DNA of 64,000 nucleotides from Clostridium hydrogenum (GCF_021432385.1 NZ_JAEACT010000005.1:153501-217500), one strand, 5' to 3'. Counted from the first letter of the stretch, positions 9,661-17,664 are shown. The notes: generated by a model from the letters alone, not told the origin. Translations and numbers: made by a program.

Positions 9661-10296
9661 AAAAAACAACAAAAGTAAAAACTAACAAAATTAAAATAAA
9701 TATGGGGCGCGGGTTGCAACTCGTACCGTGGGGTGAAAGGTCTAAATGACCTTTCACGGGTTGCTCACAGCGAGTAGCTGTGGTATAGCAACCCCGGCGA
9801 AATCCCACTCTCTCCGCCAAAAAATAACAAAAAGTAAAAACTAACAAAATTAAAATAAATATGGGGCGCGGGTTGCAACTCGTACCGTGGGGTGAAAGGT
9901 CTAAATGACCTTTCACGGGTTGCTCACAGCGAGTAGCTGTGGTATAGCAACCCCGGCGAAATCCCACTCTCTCCGCCAAAAAATAACAAAAAGTAAAAAC
10001 TAACGAAATTTAAATAAATGGGGGGCGCGGGTTGCAACCCGTACCGTGGGGTGAAAGGTCTAAATGACCTTTCACGGGTTGCTCACAGCGAGTAGCTGTG
10101 GTACAGCAACCCCGGCGAAATCCCACTCTCTCCGCCAAAAAATAACAAAAAGTAAAAACTAACGAAATTTAAATAAATGGGGGGCGCGGGTTGCAACCCG
10201 TACCGTGGGGTGAAAGGTCTAAATGACCTTTCACGGGTTGCTCACAGCGAGTAGCTGTGGTACAGCAACCCCGGCGAAATCCCACTCTCTCCCCCA
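9661..10296 (+). repeat. Four 159-bp tandem repeats derived from the tRNA-Ser 3' half with a T-loop insert
   Basis: Units: 9661-9819, 9820-9978, 9979-10137 and 10138-10296, all 159 bases. Each has an A-rich spacer of about 42 bases, then a version of the variable arm and T-arm of the preceding tRNA-Ser, and ends with the tRNA 3' tail including CCGCCA (CCCCCA in the last unit). Between the two T-stem halves there is an insert of about 70 bases that folds into two hairpins: GTGAAAGGTC/GACCTTTCAC with a TAAAT loop (9733-9757 in unit 1) and GGGTTGCT...AGCAACCC enclosing CACAGC-GAGTA-GCTGTG. Units 1-2 and 3-4 form two near-identical pairs, so the array grew by duplication. No protein is encoded; an apparent minus-strand frame is just the repeat read through. 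Confidence 0.92.
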
Positions 10297-10316
10297 CTTT
10301 ATGAAAGTGTGATATT

Positions 10317-10683
10317 ATGAAAACAATTGATGTTATATATTCACCAATCTGTGAGGCTAATGGTGCATTTTTAGGACAATTAGAGGAATGGATAAAAGAT
10401 ACTGATGTTAAAATAAATTATATTTCCATATGATAGTTTGACATTAAAAGAGATGGAATGTTACAAAACACAGGAAATTATAAGTAAAAAGGACAAGTTG
10501 GTTTTGGTATACCGAAAAAAGAAATGATAGATGAATTAATGTTTCAGCTTGAAAAGAAGTATTCTAAATTTACAAGGACTTTTAGATAAACTAGATGCCG
10601 GATTAGCCGGACCGCAAACTTTTAATTGGCTTGTGTTTTGTGCATTTGTTCCTAAAACTATTAATGAAATTGTCGTAAAGTAA
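10317..10683 (+). pseudogene. Degraded gene remnant after the tRNA array
   Basis: An ATG at 10317 opens a 38-codon frame (MKTIDVIYSPICEANGAFLG...) that stops at 10431. Shifting frame just before that stop continues the reading as YDSLTLKEMECYK... and on to a further stop, and a later segment (FGIPKKEMIDELMFQLEKK) reads in yet another frame. A last open piece near 10590-10683 ends VPKTINEIVVK. Together these look like an inactivated gene with several frameshifts. The opening C-x-A-N-G motif suggests a thioredoxin-like or YoaP-like domain, but this is only a guess. Confidence 0.55.
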
Positions 10684-10684
10684 A

Positions 10685-10732
10685 GAATATGGTTGTTTCA
10701 AAATAAAAATTTGAGACAACCATATTCTTTAC
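10685..10732. terminator. Bidirectional terminator hairpin
   Basis: A near-perfect inverted repeat of about 19 bases (AGAATATGGTTGTTTCAAA / TTTGAGACAACCATATTCT) with an AT-rich loop and T-rich flanks. It lies at the end of the minus-strand gene at 10729 and of the remnant on the plus strand. Confidence 0.75.
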
Positions 10733-11082
10733 TTTTTAACAGTACATTGAAATTTAACCGTTAGATGATCTGTATGATGATCACGCATAAAATCATTTAG
10801 TATTTTTGTTGGGTCGCTTTTATCATATTTTGAAGGATTGTTTTTAATGTATTCTTGCAAATCTGATTCTGAGTAATTTCTTGATAAAATTTTTACGTCA
10901 GATTGTGTTTGATTAATATTTTGATTTATAGGCTTTGCCTGACTTAGTAGCCTTTGATTTATAGCAGTTTTATTTTTTATGTTTTTGCTGTTATTATTTT
11001 TTGCAAATGAATTAAAGCCAATTAATGAACTAACCATAATTCCAATAGTTAAAAATCCAATAAGTTTATGTTTAGTATTCAT
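10729..11082 (-). CDS. Small secreted protein of unknown function
   Basis: 117 residues from the ATG at 11082, which has GGGAG eight bases upstream; a longer frame to 11106 has no ribosome site. Residues 5-28 form a signal peptide with likely cleavage after NSFA. The mature part is hydrophilic, rich in Asn, Lys and Gln, with no cysteine pair apart from a single Cys near the C terminus (FQCTVKK). No family is recognised. It stands alone, between a terminator and oligoendopeptidase F, in the same direction as the latter. Confidence 0.65.
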   Translation of the reverse strand: MNTKHKLIGFLTIGIMVSSLIGFNSFAKNNNSKNIKNKTAINQRLLSQAKPINQNINQTQSDVKILSRNYSESDLQEYIKNNPSKYDKSDPTKILNDFMRDHHTDHLTVKFQCTVKK

Positions 11083-11203
11083 TGTATCACACTCCCATTT
11101 TTTCATTATAAATTTATTTTACATCAATAAAATGTACAAGTAAACCATATTATTTATTATATGTAAAAATTAGTATAATGAAGTAGAAGTCCCTTTTTTT
11201 CAA

Positions 11204-12964
11204 TCAATTATTTTCATTAATAAAATTATTAATATCTTCTTCAACTAACTTAAGTGAGCTAATCCAAAATTCTTCTGATGTTAGATCTATTCCAAGTGTA
11301 ACAGCAGCATCTTCAACAGAGCATTTGCCTGAAATAGAAAGAAAATAATCAAAATTTTTAACAAAGTTAGATTTATCTTTTATGTAAGAAGCATATAAGC
11401 CTTTTGTAAATAATAATCCAAAGGCATAAGAAACCATATAGTAAGGACGATTAGAATAGAATAATTGGGGAAGTGTCATCCACATATATTTATCTATTGT
11501 TTCTTTATCGATACTAGTTCCATATGCTTCAGCAAAGGCGTTCTTTAGCAATTCACATAATTCATTATAAGCGAGAATTCTATTCTTTCTGATTTCTAGT
11601 ACTTTTGATTCAAAATTATAATAGGCATATATGTCTAAGATAAGCTTAATATCTCTCATTAAAATTTCATTTAGCATGCTTAATTTTTCATTTTGGCTAG
11701 ATATTTTTAATAGCTTTTGTTGCAAAAAGTTTTCAGTGAATATTGCAGCGGATTCCATAACAGCCAGTGAACAATTACTGTTAATACTAGCTTCTGTGTT
11801 TAGGCAAGCATAGTGATAAACATGTCCAATTTCATGAGAAAGCTGCAAAATGTTATCAGAAGTACCTGCAAAATTAAATAATATCCTGCTTTCTTTTAAT
11901 GAATGTAAATTAACAGAAAAGCCGCCACTTCTTTTATTTTCCCTAGGTTCCGAGTCAATCCAATTTTCATCGAATACCTTTTTGGCAATAGAATACATGT
12001 TGCATCCAAAATCCTTTAAATTATCAAGTATTATTGATTTTGTTTCATCAAAGGAGTAGCATTTTTCATTTTTACCTAGAGGAGCAAATAAAGCATAAAA
12101 TGGCAAGGCATCATCATATCCTAAAAGTTTTGCTTTATGATTTATTCCTTTTTGGATTGTAGGTAGATATTTTTTAATAACCTTGAACATTGTGGTTACT
12201 GTTACTTCTTTTAATTTATAACTATCCATTGCCATATGAAATACTGAGTTATAACCTTTAAGTTCTGCCTCAGTAATTTGTTCACCTTTTATGGAATTAT
12301 ATGCCCATGCAGCGGTTTCTGAAATTTTATTATAGGAGCTTAGTTTGGCTTTAAAAACTTTTTCTCTAATTTTTAAATCGCTATTGGCAGATAAACCTTG
12401 AAGTGCTTGAAGGGGGAGTAACTCTTTTTTGCCTTGTAATTCTATTTCAATTTTAAGGTTTGATAAGGCAATTCGATGAAGATTTTCCCATGCCATTGAA
12501 CCAGTGCTTTTCATTTTGCCAAGCAATTTAACCTCATTCTTGGTTGGCATATGCTTTGCATTGTTTATAAGTTCACTAAGGTAGTATTCATAATCTTTAA
12601 AGCTTTTATGAATTATATCAGGTAGATTATTAATTGCTAATAACCAATTTTGAAATTCTCTTTCTGCTGATAGGATTTTAGGTTCAAAGGTTAGCATTTT
12701 ATTAAGAGTTTGCATTGCTAAAGTATTCTTTGTATCAGCTGCTGATATTAAATATGAATAAGGCCCTAGTTTGCTGAGTAAGTCTTCGGCTTTGTTTTTA
12801 AAATCAATAAAATAGAGTATTTTACTTTGTATATTGTCATGATTTTTGAAGTTTATATTGATCCAATTGAACGCATTGTCGATAGTATTTTCCAAAAGCT
12901 TTGTATCTTCTGTAAATTCTTTACATTGGAGGGAGGGGTAAATATTATTTAAATTCCAATTCAT
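11204..12964 (-). CDS. pepF: Oligoendopeptidase F, M3 family zinc peptidase
   Basis: 586 residues, the usual length for PepF-like M3 enzymes. The zinc motif HEIGH occurs near residue 375 (SHEIGHVYHY), with the third ligand Glu about 25 residues on in VMESAAIFTE. An N-terminal helical region (PF08439-like, about 110-180) precedes the catalytic domain. It is a cytosolic enzyme cutting short oligopeptides. AAGGAGG lies upstream of the ATG. No signal peptide. It is monocistronic as far as can be seen. Confidence 0.9.
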   Translation of the reverse strand: MNWNLNNIYPSLQCKEFTEDTKLLENTIDNAFNWININFKNHDNIQSKILYFIDFKNKAEDLLSKLGPYSYLISAADTKNTLAMQTLNKMLTFEPKILSAEREFQNWLLAINNLPDIIHKSFKDYEYYLSELINNAKHMPTKNEVKLLGKMKSTGSMAWENLHRIALSNLKIEIELQGKKELLPLQALQGLSANSDLKIREKVFKAKLSSYNKISETAAWAYNSIKGEQITEAELKGYNSVFHMAMDSYKLKEVTVTTMFKVIKKYLPTIQKGINHKAKLLGYDDALPFYALFAPLGKNEKCYSFDETKSIILDNLKDFGCNMYSIAKKVFDENWIDSEPRENKRSGGFSVNLHSLKESRILFNFAGTSDNILQLSHEIGHVYHYACLNTEASINSNCSLAVMESAAIFTENFLQQKLLKISSQNEKLSMLNEILMRDIKLILDIYAYYNFESKVLEIRKNRILAYNELCELLKNAFAEAYGTSIDKETIDKYMWMTLPQLFYSNRPYYMVSYAFGLLFTKGLYASYIKDKSNFVKNFDYFLSISGKCSVEDAAVTLGIDLTSEEFWISSLKLVEEDINNFINENN

Positions 12965-13054
12965 TTAAGTTAAAGGCCTCCTTAAGATAATTCTTTAATA
13001 ATAGTATATAATTAAATGCTAAAAAGTCAATTAATTGTAAATTCAATTTAATAT

Positions 13055-13093
13055 GGGTATCGCCAACATCTCCGACTTATGTTGGCGATACCC
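13055..13093. repeat. Perfect 15-bp inverted repeat
   Basis: GGGTATCGCCAACAT and its exact complement flank a 9-base loop (CTCCGACTT). There is no T-tract, so it is not a standard terminator. It lies between the divergent pepF and HTH genes; it could be a regulatory site or a relic of a palindromic element. Confidence 0.6.
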
Positions 13094-13154
13094 CAACTTA
13101 AACTTGTAGCTAAAAAAACACAATATTAATATTGTTTTTAAATTAAGGTAAATA

Positions 13155-13199
13155 TTGACAAAACATAACTACGGATTTATAATATGAAGTATACTTCAT
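13155..13199 (+). promoter_or_regulatory. Sigma-A promoter with palindromic operator for the HTH/membrane pair
   Basis: TTGACA (13155-13160), a 17-base spacer and TATAAT (13178-13183) form a consensus promoter. Directly after the -10 box is the perfect 16-bp palindrome ATGAAGTATACTTCAT (13184-13199), covering the expected start point. An operator here would block initiation and is likely bound by the HTH protein encoded 20 bases downstream. Confidence 0.85.
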
Positions 13200-13218
13200 G
13201 TTATAAGGTGGTCTAAAT

Positions 13219-13431
13219 ATGAAAAATCAAATTAAAAAATTTCGGAAGGAGCATAATATGACTCAGGAGCAATTAGCTGATATTGTTGGCGTATCAGCAA
13301 GGACAATTATTTCATTAGAAAAAGAAATCTATAATCCGTCAATTTTACTTGCATATAAAATAGCATGTGTTTTTCACACTACAATTGAAGAATTATATTT
13401 TTTAAAGGAGAGCATAAATTATGATATATAA
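13219..13431 (+). CDS. XRE-family HTH transcriptional regulator
   Basis: 70 residues, almost entirely a Cro/CI-type helix-turn-helix: TQEQLADIVGVSARTIISLEK (residues 15-35 region), ending in the LYFLKE tail typical of the YozG-like mini-regulators. It sits in an operon with a small membrane protein and overlaps it by 11 bases. The palindrome at its own start point suggests negative autoregulation. Such HTH plus membrane-protein pairs are common in Firmicutes; the signal is usually unknown. Confidence 0.9.
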   Translation: MKNQIKKFRKEHNMTQEQLADIVGVSARTIISLEKEIYNPSILLAYKIACVFHTTIEELYFLKESINYDI

Positions 13432-13831
13432 TAAAAAAGGATTTATATCTGGAATATTTTTTCTATTTTTGGCGATTTGTAATGTTATTATACTTTTTAT
13501 AAATCCAAACAAGATTAGTATACTATTCTTAATTATTTGCCTTTTATTTTCAATACCAGAAATTTTAAGAAGTTTAAATGAAAAATCCAGTAATAAAGAT
13601 AAAGTGATAGAAGATGAACGTAAAATATATATTTATACAAGATCAGGCAATTCAACAGCTATTATTACGTTTTTACTATGTATTTTAATAATAATAGTGC
13701 TTACATTAAGCGGATCGAAATGGATAAGCACTAATTTAATTGCACCTATGATAACAATTTTATGTATTATTAGTTCTAGTATGTTAATAATATGGATTTG
13801 TTCATATATTTATTATAATAGAAAAGAATAG
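13421..13831 (+). CDS. Small membrane protein paired with HTH regulator
   Basis: 136 residues with four membrane helices (about 8-25, 32-48, 84-102, 110-130) and a cytosolic loop between helices 2 and 3 containing the acidic segment EDERKIYIYTRSG, a pattern found in DUF-type partners of small XRE regulators (the DERxxxI motif). Start has AAAGGAG within the upstream gene. Function unknown; a membrane sensor that controls the HTH partner is plausible. Confidence 0.7.
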   Translation: MIYNKKGFISGIFFLFLAICNVIILFINPNKISILFLIICLLFSIPEILRSLNEKSSNKDKVIEDERKIYIYTRSGNSTAIITFLLCILIIIVLTLSGSKWISTNLIAPMITILCIISSSMLIIWICSYIYYNRKE

Positions 13832-13865
13832 TTTATAAAATTTTTTGTTCATACCAAAACAATCT

Positions 13866-13914
13866 AAAAAGAATAAGGGGGCTATTACACTAAAAATCCC
13901 CCCCTATTCTTTTT
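13866..13914. terminator. Bidirectional terminator
   Basis: AAAGAATAAGGGGG and CCCCCCTATTCTTT pair around a loop holding CTATTACACTAAAAAT; T-rich on one side and A-rich on the other. It serves the pair ending at 13831 and the minus-strand gene ending at 13918. Confidence 0.75.
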
Positions 13915-13917
13915 AAA

Positions 13918-14427
13918 TTAAAATGGTAATAAGATTATTATTATATTAGTCAAAATCCAATTTACATCTTCAGGCATTCCCATTGCTCTAAATGTTCTTG
14001 TTAGAAAATCTTGAATTGAATTAGATATACTTAAAAATTGGTTTGCAACTTTCATAAAGCCATCTAATTCAAGGTATTTTCTTAATGGGCCTGGAACTTT
14101 TGATACTATAGTAGTCCAATGTTCTACTATCCATTTAAAGGCTTTTTTCACTACTACGGTTGCAGCACTATTAGGATGAATCTCCTTATTTAAAGTACTG
14201 CCATTTATAGATTTGGCTATAGAAGATATACTGTACTTAACACCATTAATCTCAAAAGCATCTTTGTTTATTATTTTAATCTTGTCCTTATTTGAAGCAG
14301 AAGAGTATGTAGCCGAAGTGCTTTTTGAAGCCGCTTTGGCATCATAAACTGAAGTTAATATTAAAGATGCTCCCATTGTTATAGCTAAAGTTAAAGCTAT
14401 AGTTTGAACTATGTGTCTACTTTTCAT
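13918..14427 (-). CDS. Secreted protein of unknown function
   Basis: 169 residues. N-terminal signal peptide (about 1-33, ending DAKA-A), then a Ser/Lys-rich linker, a short segment reading INGVKYSISSIAKSING, and a C-terminal half rich in Trp and hydrophobic helices (KKAFKWIVEHWTTIVSKV, and a final run IIIILLPF). The amphipathic helical C terminus resembles secreted bacteriocin-like or cell-envelope-active peptides, but no family is recognised and no immunity or transport gene adjoins it. GAGGG lies before the ATG. AT-rich promoter region follows at 14430-14530. Confidence 0.6.
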   Translation of the reverse strand: MKSRHIVQTIALTLAITMGASLILTSVYDAKAASKSTSATYSSASNKDKIKIINKDAFEINGVKYSISSIAKSINGSTLNKEIHPNSAATVVVKKAFKWIVEHWTTIVSKVPGPLRKYLELDGFMKVANQFLSISNSIQDFLTRTFRAMGMPEDVNWILTNIIIILLPF

Positions 14428-14543
14428 AATACCATCCCTCTTATAATATATTTAATTAATTATAATTAAATATATTATACTATTATATTGTATTTAATAC
14501 AATAAATTACATAAATATATAATAAAAAATAATACAAAATAAA

Positions 14544-14577
14544 AAATGCAATTTAGCTTTATAACTAAATTGCATTT
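14544..14577. terminator. Hairpin, probable terminator
   Basis: Perfect 13-bp stem AAATGCAATTTAG / CTAAATTGCATTT with an 8-base loop, flanked by A-rich sequence on the left. It would work best on the minus strand, downstream of the remnant or the MATE gene. Confidence 0.6.
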
Positions 14578-14671
14578 ACTTCTTTAGCTCCAACTTACGG
14601 TAAGGAATCAATTAAAATCGGCAAAATGGTGCCTAATGAAATAAGACTTCCACCGCTTTTTTATATTTTAA

Positions 14672-14800
14672 AAAGGTATATTTGCAAAAACAAATTACAC
14701 ACTTGTTGTTTTGGGGCTTAACACATCTCTGAGAATTTCAGATATGGTTAATTTAACTTGGGGTGATGTTTTTGACTTTCATGATAAACACATCTTTTGA
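14672..14800 (+). pseudogene. Tyrosine recombinase (integrase) fragment
   Basis: A 42-codon open piece on the plus strand with stops on both sides and no start. It reads KTNYTLVVLGLNTSLRISDMV then NLTWGDV, the hallmark opening of the tyrosine recombinase catalytic domain with the first catalytic Arg in SLRISD. The rest of the gene (other Arg, His, Tyr) is missing. It is a relic of an integrated element. The surrounding 14430-14846 stretch otherwise holds only AT-rich sequence and one hairpin. Confidence 0.75.
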
Positions 14801-14846
14801 TACTGAAGTATATTTCTTTCTTATTACATTTCAAGTATTGAAAAAA

Positions 14847-16226
14847 CTATATACTAGCTTTCATACTAAAATCCTGGTTTTTAGTGCAAGCGTTTATTTG
14901 TTTTTGAATCTTAAAAGCGAGAGCTACTGTAAAAATTGTAGCAAGTATATCAGCAATAGGTTGGGCAAAGATGATTCCATTTAATCCAAAGGCTTTAGGT
15001 AAAATAAGTATTAAAGGAATAAAGAAAATACCTTGTCTTGAGATACTGGCAAGCATGCCCTTTAAAGCTTTTCCCAAGGATAAAAATACGGTGGCATATA
15101 TAAATTGAACTCCAAAGGTTACATATGTTAAGCTGTTTGCTCGCAGGGCATCCGTTCCTATTGAAATAACAGAGGCATCATTACTAAATATAGAAATAAT
15201 TTGCTTTGTAAATATGAGAAAAATGGCTTCAATGACTATACAAAATATAGTTGACCATTTCAGAGAAATAAAAATTGCTTCTTTTACTCGAGCATAATTT
15301 TTAGCACCATAGTTAAAACCTATAAATGGTTGAGTGCCTTTTGCATATCCAAAAATAACATAAGAGCCAAGGGCAATAATTCTAGTCATAACGCCCATTG
15401 TAGCAACGGCAGAATCACCATAGTGACTTGCAGCTGCATTTGTAAGTGACATTGCAGAAATCGATAATAATTGAAAAAAAAGCACTGCTATTCCTATTTT
15501 AAATATCTCGCTATAAATTTCCTTGCTAGGGCAAAATTGTTTTATAGAAATATGTAAATTACTTTTGCCAGAAGAGATGTACCAAATATAAAAGATAGTT
15601 GTAACAGCTTGAGCAAGTACAGTTGCAATTGCAGAGCCTTGAATCCCGAGATTAAAACTATATATGAATATTGGTTCTAAAATGGTGTTTAGTACTGCGC
15701 CTGTAAGCATTGCAGTCATACTAATTTTGGTAGCTCCTTCAGAGGATACGATATTATTCATAGCCACATTTATAACATTGAAAATAGAACCTGGAATATA
15801 AATAATAGCGAATTCATGTGCGTAAGGTAAGATTGTTGAAGTTGAGCCAAGAAGAACAAGAAGTTTATCTAGAAAACATAAAATTAAAATTATTACTATT
15901 GAGCCTACAATAATACTAGAAGTTAGTGCAGTTGAAGCTGTACGATTTGCTTGCTTGTTGTTTTTTTGACCAAGTAGCCTTGATATATAGGATGCAGAAC
16001 CGCTTCCAAAGGTAAGCCCTAGGCCAAGAATTAATTGTAAAATTGGATATGAAATTGATACAGCACCCATCTCGCTTGTTCCAAGTCTACCAACAAAAAT
16101 TGCATCCACAACATTGTAGAGGGAAGTAATAAATAGACCAAGAATAGTTGGAATTCCAAGTGAAAACAATACTTTTGTAATATTACCTTCATTTATTAGT
16201 TTAATTTTATCATTTTTTGAATTCAT
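14847..16226 (-). CDS. MATE-family multidrug/Na+ antiporter
   Basis: 459 residues, twelve predicted membrane helices in two related halves. The N-terminal half has the MATE signature around LFITSLYNVVDAIFVGRLG, the second half repeats it near FGYAKGTQPFIGFNYGA, matching the MepA-type branch. GGAGG is well placed before the ATG. It lies downstream of a MarR regulator in the same direction, with a shared sequence element upstream of each gene, so drug- or metabolite-induced export is likely. Confidence 0.92.
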   Translation of the reverse strand: MNSKNDKIKLINEGNITKVLFSLGIPTILGLFITSLYNVVDAIFVGRLGTSEMGAVSISYPILQLILGLGLTFGSGSASYISRLLGQKNNKQANRTASTALTSSIIVGSIVIILILCFLDKLLVLLGSTSTILPYAHEFAIIYIPGSIFNVINVAMNNIVSSEGATKISMTAMLTGAVLNTILEPIFIYSFNLGIQGSAIATVLAQAVTTIFYIWYISSGKSNLHISIKQFCPSKEIYSEIFKIGIAVLFFQLLSISAMSLTNAAASHYGDSAVATMGVMTRIIALGSYVIFGYAKGTQPFIGFNYGAKNYARVKEAIFISLKWSTIFCIVIEAIFLIFTKQIISIFSNDASVISIGTDALRANSLTYVTFGVQFIYATVFLSLGKALKGMLASISRQGIFFIPLILILPKAFGLNGIIFAQPIADILATIFTVALAFKIQKQINACTKNQDFSMKASI

Positions 16227-16295
16227 TTTTATAAAATCCTCCTTTTGTTATAAGAATAATAGGGTATATATGCTATACACTTTTAACAAAATTTA

Positions 16296-16318
16296 AAGCG
16301 TATAGCATCTAAACGCTT
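16296..16318. promoter_or_regulatory. Probable MarR operator upstream of the MATE gene
   Basis: Imperfect palindrome AAGCGT-N11-ACGCTT between the marR and MATE genes. On the minus strand it reads AGCGTTTAGATGCTATA, which matches AGCGTTTAGCAGCTATA inside the marR promoter at 14 of 17 positions. A further GTATAGCATATATAC palindrome lies 20 bases closer to the gene. Confidence 0.65.
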
Positions 16319-16395
16319 GGCGTAAAAAATTATGAAGAGCAATTAATAGAAAATTAGCTAAAATCTTTGTTTCTTACTTTATTTATAATTAGCAA

Positions 16396-16866
16396 TTAAT
16401 CCTTGTCGCGTAATTTTCTATATCTTTCTTCAAAGGAATTTAAAAAGTATTTTAAAAATTCTATATTGTCTTTGGAAGCATCTTTTATAATATCTTGAAC
16501 CATTAAATCAAGTGTATTATGAAGTTCTTGATGATTTGCTTCAGCAACTTCGCCTTTAGGAGTTAAACTAAGTGATAATTTAGATAGATTATGAGAATTA
16601 GTTTCTTTTATTATAAAGCCCTTTTTATTAAGCTTATTTACAATTTGTGATACGGCTCCTTTCGTTACACCTAGTTTATCAGCTATTCCAGTTATATGAA
16701 TACCTTCATTTTCTTTTATAATTGTTAACATATGAATTTCAGCATTAAATAAAGGTGTGTCTGTTCCATAGCAGCGAGTTTTTTTATGAAATTCATCGAA
16801 ATTATAAAGTATTCTTAGTAAAATGTAGCTTATTTTATTTTTATTATTATTATGAATATTCATCAT
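16396..16866 (-). CDS. MarR-family transcriptional regulator
   Basis: 156 residues with a winged helix at about 45-115: GIADKLGVTKGAVSQIVNKLNKKGFI is the recognition helix and turn. The Asp/Arg of the wing are replaced by a less charged sequence (NSHNLSKLSLSLTPKG). It precedes the MATE exporter, a common repressor-exporter pair. Its promoter places the transcription start on or next to the ATG, with no ribosome site, so the message is probably leaderless. Confidence 0.9.
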   Translation of the reverse strand: MMNIHNNNKNKISYILLRILYNFDEFHKKTRCYGTDTPLFNAEIHMLTIIKENEGIHITGIADKLGVTKGAVSQIVNKLNKKGFIIKETNSHNLSKLSLSLTPKGEVAEANHQELHNTLDLMVQDIIKDASKDNIEFLKYFLNSFEERYRKLRDKD

Positions 16867-16872
16867 ACTAAG

Positions 16873-16901
16873 AGTATATAGCTGCTAAACGCTTTTGTCA
16901 A
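16873..16901 (-). promoter_or_regulatory. Promoter of marR gene, leaderless arrangement
   Basis: On the minus strand: TTGACA (16901-16896), 17-base spacer and TATACT (16878-16873). Only six bases (CTTAGT) separate the -10 box from the ATG at 16866, so the expected start point is the A of the ATG. The spacer contains the putative MarR site. Confidence 0.8.
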
Positions 16902-16925
16902 CTTTTTGCTTATTGATTAAATAAC

Positions 16926-17489
16926 CTAATTGGCAAATAAAATTGCCTGCATATTATTTGCTAATTCTAAAGCACCATCACTTTCATCAAGTTCAAGCCA
17001 CAATTCAAATGAGGTTAATACATATGATGCATAATGACGGCATATATATTCATTTGAAATATTGAATTTACTTTTGAAATTTTCATTTAATAAAAAATCC
17101 ATGCAGCCTTTTATTAAAAGATTCTCTAAATTACTATGTAAATCGGCAAATTCTGTATGTACATTTAACAAGGCTAGTATCTTAGTTTTTTCTTTTGAAA
17201 GGTGCTTTAGCATACCAGAAAATGTTGTTGTAAAATCATTTATATTATTTAAATTAAATCTAATTTTAATATATGGTTTAAATTCATTTGAGAGTTCCTC
17301 AACCATTTTATTAAGTAAGTCATATTTGTCACTGTAGTGATCATAAAAGGTTGAACGACCAATTAATGCTTCATCGCATATATTTTGAACTGTAATATCT
17401 TTGAAGTTTTTTTCTAGTAGTAGATTACAAAAGGCATTTTTTATATTTTCATTTGTTTTTACGATTCTTAAATCAGTTTTACTAATCAT
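16926..17489 (-). CDS. TetR-family transcriptional regulator
   Basis: About 187 residues. N-terminal HTH at 8-55 (ENIKNAFCNLLLEKNFKDITV, then IGRSTFYDHYSDKYDLL), the TetR recognition pattern with conserved STFYDHY, followed by a helical ligand domain of the TetR_C_33/DhaS-like type. ATG at 17489 has GGAGGA five bases upstream; a TTG codon just before it is unlikely to be used. Divergent from the alpha/beta hydrolase; palindromes lie in the shared gap. Confidence 0.88.
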   Translation of the reverse strand: MISKTDLRIVKTNENIKNAFCNLLLEKNFKDITVQNICDEALIGRSTFYDHYSDKYDLLNKMVEELSNEFKPYIKIRFNLNNINDFTTTFSGMLKHLSKEKTKILALLNVHTEFADLHSNLENLLIKGCMDFLLNENFKSKFNISNEYICRHYASYVLTSFELWLELDESDGALELANNMQAILFAN

Positions 17490-17606
17490 CAAAGTCCTCC
17501 ATAAAATAAAAATTTAAATAAATCTAATACATATTTTAATAGATTAAATTGTAAAGATAAAGAGATATTCCTAAATTAGTAGTTACTTTATAGAATAACT
17601 GTGAGA

Positions 17607-17637
17607 TATCATACATTTTTGACTCTTGTGTATGATA
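17607..17637. promoter_or_regulatory. Inverted repeat in TetR/hydrolase divergent region
   Basis: TATCATACA and TGTATGATA form a perfect 9-bp inverted repeat with a 13-base spacer. The spacing suits a dimeric regulator; the adjacent TetR protein is the natural candidate. Confidence 0.5.
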
Positions 17638-17664
17638 AGCTTCAAAACATAAATAAAGTGGTTC

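Noticed and set aside
9521..9979. Minus-strand open frame of 152 codons over the tRNA and repeats
   Set aside because: It is the tRNA-derived repeat unit translated twice; no ribosome site and no independent protein sense.
9661..10296. Possible CRISPR array
   Set aside because: Units are 159 bases and nearly identical throughout; there are no unique spacers and no cas genes.
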